Shown here one piece after another: positions 6,347-13,282 of a DNA stretch of 13,282 nucleotides; the first letter of the stretch is position 1; every line of letters begins with the position of its first letter. Under the pieces are notes generated by a model. That model did no database searches, was not told the origin of the DNA, and saw only the letters and a list, made by a program, of their open reading frames with translations. The position numbers and the translations under genes are program-made. Source of the stretch: Christensenella sp. UBA5327 (GTDB lineage Bacteria > Bacillota > Clostridia > Christensenellales > Aristaeellaceae); NCBI GenBank assembly GCA_002411105.1, contig DHQX01000005.1:88410-101691 (forward strand). The letters are read 5' to 3'.

Positions 6347-7026
6347 TCTATTCAGTGGAAGACGACCAGGCCATCCGCGACCTGCTGCTCTACACCTTAA
6401 GGCAGGCCGGATACGAGGCAGAAGGCTTTGCCGAGGGGAAAGCCTTCCAGGAGGCCATGCGGGAAAAACTGCCCAAGCTGGTGCTGCTGGATCAGATGCT
6501 GCCCGGGATGGACGGGGAGCGCCTGCTCATCCAGATGCGCCGGGATGAGCGCACCCGCCATATCCCGGTCATCATGCTCACCGCCAAGGATTCGGAGATG
6601 GACAAGGTCAGGAGCCTGGACGATGGCGCGGATGACTATATCGTGAAGCCCTTCGGGGTGATGGAGCTGCTCTCCCGTATCCGCGCGGTCCTCAGGCGCA
6701 GCGAGAAAAAGCAAAAACACGAGCGCCTCTCCCTGGGCCCCATCGACATGGATGTGGGCCGCCGGGAGGTGAAGGTGGACGATGTTCCCGTCACCCTCAC
6801 CAACAAGGAGTTCAGGCTGCTCCAGTTCCTCATGTCAAACCCGGGCCTGGTTTTCAGCCGCGAGCAGCTGCTTGACAGCGTCTGGGACACCGGCTACGCC
6901 GGAGACACGCGAACCGTGGATATGCATGTGCGCACCCTGCGCGTGAAGCTGGGGGAAGCCGCCATCCTCGTCCAGACGGTGCGCGGCGTGGGCTACAAGC
7001 TGGCTGAAGAAGCCGATGCAGTCTGA
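6343..7026 (+). CDS. phoB: Phosphate response regulator, PhoB/PhoP family
   Basis: This DNA-binding response regulator activates phosphate-starvation genes when phosphorylated by PhoR; 227 residues from the chosen start. The receiver domain (about 1-118) has acidic residues 6-8 (EDD), phospho-acceptor Asp50 in LLDQMLPGMDG, Thr80 and Lys102 in VKPFG. A winged-helix OmpR/PhoB-type domain follows (about 128-225), with the core TNKEFRLLQFLMSNPGLVFS and DTRTVDMHVRTLRVKL motifs. I place the start at GTG 6343, not at a longer in-frame ATG at 6295. The GTG overlaps the phoU stop (GTGA), AAAAGGAG (6325-6332) sits at the right distance, and the receiver fold begins at once. The longer form would add 16 basic residues read from phoU codons. 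The likely target is its own operon through the TTTACA cluster. Confidence 0.94.
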   Translation: MIYSVEDDQAIRDLLLYTLRQAGYEAEGFAEGKAFQEAMREKLPKLVLLDQMLPGMDGERLLIQMRRDERTRHIPVIMLTAKDSEMDKVRSLDDGADDYIVKPFGVMELLSRIRAVLRRSEKKQKHERLSLGPIDMDVGRREVKVDDVPVTLTNKEFRLLQFLMSNPGLVFSREQLLDSVWDTGYAGDTRTVDMHVRTLRVKLGEAAILVQTVRGVGYKLAEEADAV

Positions 7027-7044
7027 ACATAAGGAAAAGAGCGG

Positions 7045-8703
7045 ATGAGAAAACGGATATTCCTCAGCTTCATCGCCCTGATCATCATCTTTGGCGCCCT
7101 GTCGTCGGCCCTGGTGGCCAGCATCATCGCCACCGTCGTCCCCCAGCAGGTGATGATCCGGCTTGAAGACGAAACCCGGCTCCTCATCCCCCGGATGGCG
7201 GAAAGCGGGGATCAGGCGGCCTTTGACAAGCTGCTGAGCACCAGCCGCATCACCCATATTGCGGCTGATGGCACGGTGTTGTTTGACAGCCAGAGCTCTC
7301 AGGAGCTTGACAACCACGCGGACCGGGATGAGGTGAAACGGGCGTTTGAAACCGGCTATGGAAGCGCGGTGCGCCACTCAGACACCCTCAAGGCCAACAT
7401 GATCTATGTGGCCACACGGCTTGAGGACGGCAGCGTCCTGCGCCTGGCGGCGCCTGAGCGGGTCAGCGCCGAGATGGCGGGCAGCATGCTGCCCTGGCAG
7501 ATCTTCGGCACCGTGGCCCTCATCCTTTTCAGCCTTCCTTTGGCCGCTGTCATCACCAACCGCCTGATCAGGCCCATCCTGGAAATCGACCTGGACAGCC
7601 CTGATGACAGCCTGGTGTATGATGAGCTGATCCCCCTGGTGCGCCGGATTGATGACCAGGCCAAGCTCAACCGCGAACAGCTGGAGGCCCTCAACGACAG
7701 GCGCCAGGAGCTGGACGCGCTGCTTGGCGGCATGCATGAGGGCTTTGTGGCCATTGACAGAGACCATCGCATCATCCTCATCAACCACAGCGCCTGCGAC
7801 ATGCTGGGCATTGACCGCAGCTGGGCCCAGGGCAAGACCATCCCCGAGGTGAACCGGCGCCAGGAGATGCTCTCCCTGCTGTCAGAGCTGGAGGCCCAGG
7901 GCAGCGCCGAGGGCATGATGGAGCGGGGCGGGCGCAGCTATGTGCTCTCCGCCAGCAAGGTGGAAAGCGGCCGGGGCTCGGTGCTGCTCATCTCTGACCA
8001 GACCGACAAAATCGAGGGTGAGGCCATGCGCAAGCGCTTCACCGCCAATGTCTCCCATGAGCTGCGCACACCGCTGACCACCATCTCCGGCTATGCCGAG
8101 ATGATTGAGAAGGGCATGGTGAAAAGCGCCGACATCCCCACCTTTGGCGGCATCATCCTGAGGGAGAGCAAGCGGCTGCTGAGCCTGGTGGAGGACATCC
8201 TGAGGCTCTCAAAGCTGGATGAGGGCTTCCCCCGGGGCAAGCGGGACAAAGTGGCGCTTGACGAAGTAGCGAAGTCCGCCTGCGAATCCCTGCGCCCGCT
8301 GGCGGCGGATAAGGATATCAGCCTCACTTTTGAAGGGGAGGACACCTGCGTCACCGGTGACCGCACGCTGCTGGATGAGCTGCTGATGAACCTGATTGAC
8401 AACGCCATCAAATACAACCAGCCGGGCGGCCGGGTGGAGGTCAACACCTCAAACCGGGGCGACCGGGTCATCCTTACCGTGGCCGACACCGGCATCGGCA
8501 TCGAGCCGGAGCACCAGACCCGCATCTTCGAGCGCTTCTACCGCTCGGACAAAAGCCGCTCCAAGGCCACCGGCGGCACGGGCCTGGGCCTGTCCATCGT
8601 GAAGCACGCGGCGGAGTACCACGACGCCACCATCAGCCTGGACAGCACCCCGGGCCAGGGCACCACCATCAGCGTGACTTTTCCCGGATGTGAAACTCAG
8701 TAG
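7045..8703 (+). CDS. phoR: Phosphate-sensing membrane histidine kinase PhoR
   Basis: The sensor kinase of the Pho two-component system, 552 residues. Helix 1 is at about 5-31, followed by an extracytoplasmic sensor of about 118 residues with a PAS/Cache-like core (RITHIAADGTVLFDS, then DNHADRDEV, and an ATRLEDGSVLRLA strand pair). Helix 2 is at about 152-170. A short linker (NRLIRPILEIDLDSP) looks like a reduced HAMP. A cytoplasmic PAS domain follows (about 222-320). The HisKA domain has phospho-acceptor His338 in SHELRTPL. The ATP-binding domain has the N box NLIDNAIKY (449-457), DTGIGI (481-486), FERFYR (495-500) and GGTGLGL (510-516). All catalytic motifs are intact. Its ATG lies 18 bases after phoB with an AAGGAAAA site. 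As last gene of the operon, it is followed by a probable terminator. Its proximity to pst and phoU makes phosphate the likely signal, probably relayed by PhoU. Confidence 0.95.
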   Translation: MRKRIFLSFIALIIIFGALSSALVASIIATVVPQQVMIRLEDETRLLIPRMAESGDQAAFDKLLSTSRITHIAADGTVLFDSQSSQELDNHADRDEVKRAFETGYGSAVRHSDTLKANMIYVATRLEDGSVLRLAAPERVSAEMAGSMLPWQIFGTVALILFSLPLAAVITNRLIRPILEIDLDSPDDSLVYDELIPLVRRIDDQAKLNREQLEALNDRRQELDALLGGMHEGFVAIDRDHRIILINHSACDMLGIDRSWAQGKTIPEVNRRQEMLSLLSELEAQGSAEGMMERGGRSYVLSASKVESGRGSVLLISDQTDKIEGEAMRKRFTANVSHELRTPLTTISGYAEMIEKGMVKSADIPTFGGIILRESKRLLSLVEDILRLSKLDEGFPRGKRDKVALDEVAKSACESLRPLAADKDISLTFEGEDTCVTGDRTLLDELLMNLIDNAIKYNQPGGRVEVNTSNRGDRVILTVADTGIGIEPEHQTRIFERFYRSDKSRSKATGGTGLGLSIVKHAAEYHDATISLDSTPGQGTTISVTFPGCETQ

Positions 8704-8728
8704 TGCAGAAGTTATGCGGGTATATTTC

Positions 8729-8769
8729 GGGGAGAGCGCGTCAGCATAAGCCGCCCTCCCCATTCTTTT
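8729..8769 (+). terminator. Probable weak terminator after phoR
   Basis: GGGGAG (8729-8734) pairs with CTCCCC (8756-8761). After one mismatch, GCG (8736-8738) pairs with CGC (8752-8754). The stem is followed by ATTCTTTT. It ends the pst-pho transcript 26 bases past the phoR stop. The U tract is interrupted, so some read-through into chrA is possible. Confidence 0.55.
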
Positions 8770-8794
8770 AGCAAGCGATGCAGTAGGAGATGAG

Positions 8795-9979
8795 ATGTTC
8801 TCAAACCCAGCGTTCACCGCGCTGCCCCGGCCGGAAAAGCACAGGCGCTACCGGGAGATCGCCCTGGTCTTCCTGCGCCTGGGGCTGGTGGCCTTTGGAG
8901 GCCCGGCGGCCCATATCGCCATGATGGAGGAGGAGCTCATCCAGAAGCGCCAGTGGGTGACCCGGGAGCAGTTCATGGATTTTCTGGGCGCCACCAACCT
9001 CATCCCCGGCCCCAATTCCACCGAAATGGCCATCCACCTGGGCTTTGCCCGGGGCGGGGTGCTGGGGCTTGTTCTCTCCGGCGTCTGTTTTATCCTGCCG
9101 GCCGCCCTTTCCGTGCTGTTGTTCGCTGTGCTCTATAGTCAGCATGGCCAGGTGAAGGGCATTGTGGGGATGATGGACGGCATCAAGCCGGTGGTGATGG
9201 CAGTCATCATCCAGGCGCTTTTGCGCCTGTCCAGGTCGGTGATCACAAGGCCGCTGGCAGCCGGTGTCGCGGCGGGGGTGATCGGGCTGAATCTGCTTGG
9301 CATCTCAGAAATCCCGCTCTTGCTGCTGGCTGCCATCTGTGTGATGCTCTACAAAAACCGGGACCGGCTCGCCGGCCGCCTGGCGGCGCTGCCGCTTTTG
9401 TCCCAGGCCGCCTCCCCTGCGGCGGAGATTGCCGCGAAGGCTGCCGCCCCCGCCCTGGGGGCCTCAGCGCTGTTTTTCACCTTCCTGAAGATCGGGGCCT
9501 TCCTCTACGGCTCAGGCTATGTGCTGCTGGCCTTTCTGGAGAGCGAGTTTGTCACCCGCCTTGGGGTGCTGACCAACCAGCAGCTCCTTGACGCGGTGGC
9601 CGTTGGCCAGTTCACCCCGGGCCCGGTTTTCACCACGGCCACCTTCATCGGCTATCTCCTGGGGGGCTTTGGCGGCGCTGCCGCCGCCACGGCGGGCATC
9701 TTTCTGCCCTCCTTTGTCCTGGTCTTTTTCCTCAACCCCCTCATCCCCCGCCTGCGCGCTTCCAAATGGTTCTCTGCCGCCCTGGACGGCGTCAACGCCG
9801 CCTCCCTGGGGCTGATGGCCCTCATCAGCGTCAAGCTGGGCCTCGCCTCCCTCACCGGCTGGTTCCCCATCCTGCTCTTTGCGGGCGCATTCCTGGCGCT
9901 GTTCAAATTCAAGGTCAATTCCTTTTATCTGATCGTGGCGGGCGGGGTGCTGGGGTACTTATATCAATTAGTATTTTAG
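8795..9979 (+). CDS. chrA: Chromate transporter (CHR) family protein, two-domain form
   Basis: This 394-residue integral membrane protein belongs to the CHR family, whose studied members export chromate. Many uncharacterised members may move other oxyanions. It is the long, bidomain form: the first repeat has FLRLGLVAFGGPAAHIAMM (26-44), EQFMDFLGATNLIPGPNSTEMA (58-79) and GARG-type glycine turns. The second has FLKIGAFLYGSGYVLLAFLE (230-249), LLDAVAVGQFTPGPVFTTATF (264-284) and GIFLPSFVLVFF. Both halves keep the paired G-G and PGP motifs, so neither looks degenerate. The ATG at 8795 has AGGAG 5 bases upstream. It follows the Pho operon by 91 bases with a weak terminator between, and no obvious promoter apart from a TATATT at 8721. 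Real substrate and any link to phosphate control are unknown. Confidence 0.9.
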   Translation: MFSNPAFTALPRPEKHRRYREIALVFLRLGLVAFGGPAAHIAMMEEELIQKRQWVTREQFMDFLGATNLIPGPNSTEMAIHLGFARGGVLGLVLSGVCFILPAALSVLLFAVLYSQHGQVKGIVGMMDGIKPVVMAVIIQALLRLSRSVITRPLAAGVAAGVIGLNLLGISEIPLLLLAAICVMLYKNRDRLAGRLAALPLLSQAASPAAEIAAKAAAPALGASALFFTFLKIGAFLYGSGYVLLAFLESEFVTRLGVLTNQQLLDAVAVGQFTPGPVFTTATFIGYLLGGFGGAAAATAGIFLPSFVLVFFLNPLIPRLRASKWFSAALDGVNAASLGLMALISVKLGLASLTGWFPILLFAGAFLALFKFKVNSFYLIVAGGVLGYLYQLVF

Positions 9980-10005
9980 GAAGGACAGGGAACGGCGAAA
10001 CGAAG

Positions 10006-10042
10006 CGGGGGAAGGCCTTTTTGAAAAAAAGACCTTCCCCCG
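10006..10042. terminator. Long hairpin between convergent genes, possible bidirectional terminator
   Basis: CGGGGGAAGG (10006-10015) pairs perfectly with CCTTCCCCCG (10033-10042). After a C/A mismatch, CTTTTT (10017-10022) pairs with AAAAAG (10026-10031), leaving a very small GAA loop. It lies between chrA and the convergent fucosidase gene. There is no U tract after the stem on either strand; instead the T and A runs are inside the stem, so terminator function is likely from position but not from classical form. Confidence 0.5.
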
Positions 10043-10064
10043 TACCCCCATCCGAATAACCTTG

Positions 10065-11315
10065 TCAGCCTTTGAGGGGTTCAAATATGACGTTATCTTC
10101 CTCTATTTCCACCTTGACCACCAGGCCATTACCCACCTCAGCCTGGGGCCAAGGCAGCCGCCAGCTGGGGTCACCCTCCCCGGTGGTGCGCAGGGTGATG
10201 GGAAGCTCCTGTCCGTCTTTTAGCACCGTGGCGCGCAGGGGCTTGTTTTTAATGGCCAGCAGGTAAATGTCCTCCCGTTTTTCGAACAGGTGCAGATAAA
10301 GCGCATGGGGCTTGGCAGTGAACAGGCACCAGTCCCCCACATCATAGGGGTAGGCGGGGACGGGAGAGGCCCCATAGATGGCTTCCCCATTCTGATCCAT
10401 AAAGGCGCCAATGGCTTCCAGCACCTGGGTGCTGGGCCGGGGCACCACGCCATTTGCGTCAGGCCCCACATTCAGCAGGTAGTTGCCGCCCCGGCTCACC
10501 GTCTTGACCAGGCTTCTGATTAGGTATTTGGGGGCTTTCCACTGATGATCAAAGCGGCTGAATCCCCAGGTGTGGTTGATGGTGGCTGGCACCTCAAAGG
10601 GCTTGGGGTAAGGAAGCAGGGGCAGAAAATTGTCCCCTGTGGTCATATAATCCCCCAGGCCATGGCCGATGCGGCCAGAAATGAGGCAATTGGGCTGGAG
10701 GCTGCGAACCAAGCCCGCCAATTCCTCCGACTCAGCCCTGGTCATCTGCATGGGGGTGTCAAACCAGATAAGCCCGATGTCCCCATAGTTTGTCAGCAGC
10801 TCTTTAAGCTGGGGAATGCATTTTTCATCCAGATACTTTCTGAAATGGGGGTTCGGGTCGCACACCGCCTCCTCAATACCGCCTGGATGATGCCAGTCCT
10901 GAGCTTGAGAATAGTAAAAACACAGCTTCAGCCCATGATTGTCACAGGCTTTCCGAAAGGCCATGGCCACATCCCGCCCATAAGGCGTGGCTGATACCAC
11001 GTTGTAGGGGTCAGCCTTGGAGTCAAACATAGAAAAACCGTCATGATGCTTGGCAGTAAAAACCACATAGCGCATGCCAGCGTCCTTGGCCATTTTGACC
11101 AAGGCCTCCGCGTCAAACGCGCCAGGGTTAAACTCAGCGGCCAGCTTCTCATATTCCTTTTTGGGGATGCGCAGGTCGTGCATGATCCATTCGACAATAT
11201 TGTGTGTGCGTTGGCCTTCATAAGCCCCGGCCAGGATGGCATACAGCCCCCAGTGCACAAAAAGCCCGAACTTGCCCTCCATCCACCAGGGGGCTTTCAC
11301 ATTCACCTGATTCAC
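10065..11315 (-). CDS. Alpha-L-fucosidase, GH29, cytoplasmic
   Basis: This 416-residue enzyme should hydrolyse terminal alpha-linked L-fucose from oligosaccharides. The GH29 barrel signatures are clear: WWMEGKFGLFVHWGLYA (10-26), AGMRYVVFTAKHHDGFSMFDS (79-99), FYYSQAQDWHHPGG (133-146) and IGLIWFDTPM (180-189), where Asp186 matches the family nucleophile. Next come RIGHGLGDYMTTGDN, INHTWGF and SRGGNYLLNVGPDANG. The acid/base residue is not well conserved in GH29 and I do not assign it. About 110 C-terminal residues make the usual small beta domain. There is no signal peptide, so it acts on imported sugars. The start is GTG 11315; AAGGA (11330-11326) lies inside the end of the upstream permease gene. 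It is last in an operon with two sugar permeases, which suggests uptake of fucosylated oligosaccharides such as mucin or milk glycan fragments. Confidence 0.92.
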   Translation of the reverse strand: MNQVNVKAPWWMEGKFGLFVHWGLYAILAGAYEGQRTHNIVEWIMHDLRIPKKEYEKLAAEFNPGAFDAEALVKMAKDAGMRYVVFTAKHHDGFSMFDSKADPYNVVSATPYGRDVAMAFRKACDNHGLKLCFYYSQAQDWHHPGGIEEAVCDPNPHFRKYLDEKCIPQLKELLTNYGDIGLIWFDTPMQMTRAESEELAGLVRSLQPNCLISGRIGHGLGDYMTTGDNFLPLLPYPKPFEVPATINHTWGFSRFDHQWKAPKYLIRSLVKTVSRGGNYLLNVGPDANGVVPRPSTQVLEAIGAFMDQNGEAIYGASPVPAYPYDVGDWCLFTAKPHALYLHLFEKREDIYLLAIKNKPLRATVLKDGQELPITLRTTGEGDPSWRLPWPQAEVGNGLVVKVEIEEDNVIFEPLKG

Positions 11316-11322
11316 CGTTCAA

Positions 11323-12165
11323 TCATCCTTTCACAGCCCCTGAAGTCAGCCCCTCAACCACAAAGCGCTGCATCACCGCAAACATGATGGCGGTGGGCAG
11401 CAGCGCCAATACGCCGCCTGCCATCAGCACACCCCACTTTACGTCATACTTGCCAATCAGGCTTTTTAGCCCCACCGGCACCGTCCACATATCCGAGGTG
11501 CTGATGAAGATGGTGCCCGCAATCAACTCATTCCAGGAGCCAATAAAGGCAAACACAAACACCGCCACAATCCCCGGGAACATGATGGGCAGGATGATTC
11601 TAAACAGCCCCTGCCACTTGGTGCAGCCGTCCACATAGGCGGCCTCCTCCAGGGTATATGGAATGCGCTCAAAAAAGCTGCGCATGGTGATGGCACAAAA
11701 GGGCAGGTTCACCACCAGATAATAGACAAACAGGCTAAAGCGCGTGTTGATGAGGCCCGCGTTTGCAAAAATGATATAGAGGGGAATAATGACCAGGATT
11801 CCCGGGATCATCTGGGTGAGCAGGAAAAACAGCAGCATGCTGCCTTTTCCCCTGAACTCATAGCGCGCAAAGGCATAGCCGCCAAGAATGGAAAGAAGCG
11901 TGATCACAATGGCAGTGCTGCCGGAGATAATGACCGAGTTTTTCACCATGGAGCCATAGTTATACATGGAAAACAGCTGGTCATAGTTCTCAGTGGTGAC
12001 GTTTTGGGGCACATAGGTCAGGTTCTGGGCGTCAATGATCTCGGTGTGCGGCTTCAAAGAGGTGGCGACCATCCAATAAATCGGCAATATCACCGCCAGC
12101 AGATACACTGCCAGCAGCACAACACGCCCGGTGGTAGACAGGCTTTTCTTCATCTTGCTTGTCAT
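11323..12165 (-). CDS. Carbohydrate ABC transporter permease, CUT1 family (MalG/AraQ type)
   Basis: Membrane subunit of an oligosaccharide importer, 280 residues with six predicted helices, the first at about 13-35 ending in the family motif PIYWMVATSLKP. The EAA loop that docks on the ATPase is EEAAYVDGCTKWQGLFRIILP (173-193), followed by FPGIVAVFVFAFIGSWNELI. It starts at ATG 12165, sharing one base with the stop of the upstream permease (TGATG), with AGGTGA about 6 bases before. It ends 7 bases before the fucosidase start. No ATPase gene is in the operon; CUT1 systems often share one MsmX-like ATPase encoded elsewhere. The substrate, probably a fucosylated glycan, is inferred only from the fucosidase. 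Confidence 0.94.
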   Translation of the reverse strand: MTSKMKKSLSTTGRVVLLAVYLLAVILPIYWMVATSLKPHTEIIDAQNLTYVPQNVTTENYDQLFSMYNYGSMVKNSVIISGSTAIVITLLSILGGYAFARYEFRGKGSMLLFFLLTQMIPGILVIIPLYIIFANAGLINTRFSLFVYYLVVNLPFCAITMRSFFERIPYTLEEAAYVDGCTKWQGLFRIILPIMFPGIVAVFVFAFIGSWNELIAGTIFISTSDMWTVPVGLKSLIGKYDVKWGVLMAGGVLALLPTAIMFAVMQRFVVEGLTSGAVKG

Positions 12166-13145
12166 CAGAAATCACCTGCCTTGCTATATTTCGTCACCTT
12201 CAAAAAAACCACCGCATAGACCGCCAGAATCACCATCAGCACCACACCCAGCGCTGAGGCCAGGCCAAAATCATAGCCCGAGAAGGCCCGGGTGTACATG
12301 TAAGAGGGCAGCGTCTGGGAATGGTTGGCAGGCCCGCCGCCAGTGATCACCACAATCAGATCAAAGGAGTTAAAGACCCAGATGGTTCTCAGCAGCAGCG
12401 TCATAATGACCGTGGGCTTGATATAGGGAAAGGTGATCGCAAAAAAACGCTTCACCGCACCGCAGCCATCGATGTCTGCCGCCTCATACACATCCCCGGG
12501 AATGGATTGGAGAGCCGCCAGATACATGATGGCAAAAAACGGCACCCCCATCCAGATCATGGCAAAGATCACCACCAGCAGGGATAGCCCCGGCGTTCCC
12601 AACCAGGCGATCTTCTCACCGATCATGCCAAGCTTCATCAGCAGGTCATTCACCACACCGTATTCCCCGTTGAATGACCAGCGGAATATCAACCCCACCA
12701 CAAAGGCCGAGAAGGCCCAGGGCAAAAACACAATGGCCTGGTAGATACCCCGGCCCTTAAACTTCTTTCTTAGCGCCAGAGCCAGCGTCATGCCAAGCAG
12801 GAATTGCATGCCTACGCTGGCAATCACATAGACGAAGGAATTGCGCAAAATCAGCCCAATATCCCTGTCTGCAAACAGATTCTTGAAGTTGGCAAACCCA
12901 TTGAAGTAGATTTTGCCCGGCTCAATCAGCTTGTAGTTTTGAAGGGACATGAGCACGCTGTTGACCAGAGGATAGCCAAAGGCCAACAGCAACAAAAGAA
13001 ACGTCGGCAAAATGAATAAATAGGGCTCCAGCTTCCGGCTGACTTGCAGCTGTTGGTGTCTTTTCTCATAGCGCCTCAACAGCTTGAAGCCCAGCACAAA
13101 CAGGATGACAAGCAGCAGGATATACAGCGCAATTTGCCACTCCAT
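12165..13145 (-). CDS. Carbohydrate ABC transporter permease, CUT1 family (MalF/UgpA type), with extra N-terminal helix
   Basis: Partner permease of the same importer, 326 residues. Residues 39-60 (LEPYLFILPTFLLLLLAFGYPL) match the usual first helix of this family. Ahead of it lies an additional hydrophobic segment (about 5-20) and a basic, polar linker (21-38), so it probably has seven helices instead of six. No alternative in-frame ATG or GTG lies between, and AAAGGGGTGA precedes the ATG at 13145, so the extension looks genuine. The EAA loop is EAADIDGCGAVKRFFAITFP (221-240), followed by the family motif GGGPANHSQTLPSYMYTRAF (269-288). It heads the visible part of the operon; the binding-protein gene is expected beyond the right edge, upstream of the hairpins at 13188-13248. 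Confidence 0.93.
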   Translation of the reverse strand: MEWQIALYILLLVILFVLGFKLLRRYEKRHQQLQVSRKLEPYLFILPTFLLLLLAFGYPLVNSVLMSLQNYKLIEPGKIYFNGFANFKNLFADRDIGLILRNSFVYVIASVGMQFLLGMTLALALRKKFKGRGIYQAIVFLPWAFSAFVVGLIFRWSFNGEYGVVNDLLMKLGMIGEKIAWLGTPGLSLLVVIFAMIWMGVPFFAIMYLAALQSIPGDVYEAADIDGCGAVKRFFAITFPYIKPTVIMTLLLRTIWVFNSFDLIVVITGGGPANHSQTLPSYMYTRAFSGYDFGLASALGVVLMVILAVYAVVFLKVTKYSKAGDF

Positions 13146-13187
13146 GTTTTTCTTTCACCCCTTTCATGGTACATCTTCTGTGATGAG

Positions 13188-13215
13188 GCAGGCGGCGGTT
13201 TTACCTGCCGCCTGC
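13188..13215. repeat. Strong inverted repeat upstream of the permease gene
   Basis: GCAGGCGGC (13188-13196) pairs with GCCGCCTGC (13207-13215); inside it, GG (13197-13198) pairs with CC (13204-13205) with one bulged T and a TTTTA loop. Lying 43 bases ahead of the permease start, it could protect or limit the transcript between an upstream binding-protein gene and the permeases. There is no U tract after it. Confidence 0.6.
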
Positions 13216-13220
13216 TCCGG

Positions 13221-13248
13221 CCGTCAAAAAACCAAGGTTTTTTGACGG
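13221..13248. repeat. Perfect 13-bp palindrome with 2-base gap
   Basis: CCGTCAAAAAACC (13221-13233) is followed by AA and then its exact complement GGTTTTTTGACGG (13236-13248). Because the symmetry is nearly complete, both strands read alike. It may be an attenuator or terminator-like stem for the minus-strand sugar operon, or part of a dispersed palindromic repeat. The arms carry A6/T6 runs inside the stem rather than after it. From here to the window end I see no gene. Confidence 0.7.
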
Positions 13249-13282
13249 AAAGGAACGACGGGCCATCCGCCTCTCACTTCGT

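Noticed and set aside
13204..13281. Open frame entering from the right edge on the minus strand, ending at TAA near 13204, possible end of the binding-protein gene
   Set aside because: It runs straight through the perfect palindrome and is Arg/Gly-rich with no resemblance to the C-terminus of a sugar-binding protein. Other frames close within the same stretch.
1..13282. CRISPR arrays, tRNA or rRNA genes, insertion sequences, prophage genes
   Set aside because: No regularly spaced repeats, cloverleaf or transposase motifs were seen by reading; the genes are ordinary transport and signalling operons.

Overview
The window looks like the chromosome of a GC-rich, anaerobic, gut-type member of the Clostridia (Bacillota). 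The evidence is strong AGGAGG-type ribosome binding sites, Gram-positive-style ABC permeases, an ECF sigma/membrane regulator pair of a Clostridia-typical kind, and a fucose-oligosaccharide utilisation locus. This placement is an inference from gene style; there is no rRNA or other marker to fix the taxon.

Layout. (1) Positions 1-257 hold no convincing gene. They contain a compact set of nested inverted repeats (11-153) that folds as a three-way junction, followed by a clear plus-strand rho-independent terminator (211-246). I read this as a candidate structured RNA or dispersed structured repeat. (2) 258-2032, minus strand: an ECF sigma factor and its overlapping single-pass membrane regulator, probably an anti-sigma factor, with an ECF-like promoter that may be self-controlled. 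(3) 2033-2268: a divergent control region. The side facing pstS carries several TTTACA hexamers, two of them 11 bp apart, like PhoP/PhoB boxes. (4) 2269-8703, plus strand: a very compact phosphate operon, pstS-pstC-pstA-pstB-phoU-phoB-phoR, with overlaps or gaps of a few bases at nearly every junction. It encodes phosphate capture, import, the PhoU signalling adaptor and the two-component system that should control the operon, so positive autoregulation is expected. (5) 8795-9979, plus: a full-length two-domain chromate-transporter (CHR) family protein, after a weak terminator. (6) 10006-10042: a long hairpin between convergent genes. (7) 10065-13145, minus: a sugar operon of two CUT1-type ABC permeases and a cytoplasmic GH29 alpha-L-fucosidase. 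The substrate-binding protein is expected just beyond the right edge. (8) 13146-13282: two strong inverted repeats in the leader of the sugar operon, with no gene visible.

The most unusual items are three. The PstS-like protein has its two halves in circularly permuted order and lacks a lipobox cysteine. The structured element at 11-153 includes a tandem G-A internal loop that makes sense only as plus-strand RNA. The ECF sigma gene has a matching -35/-10 pair in its short leader, and the gene for its membrane partner has a second well-placed internal start that would make a signal-peptide-like short form.
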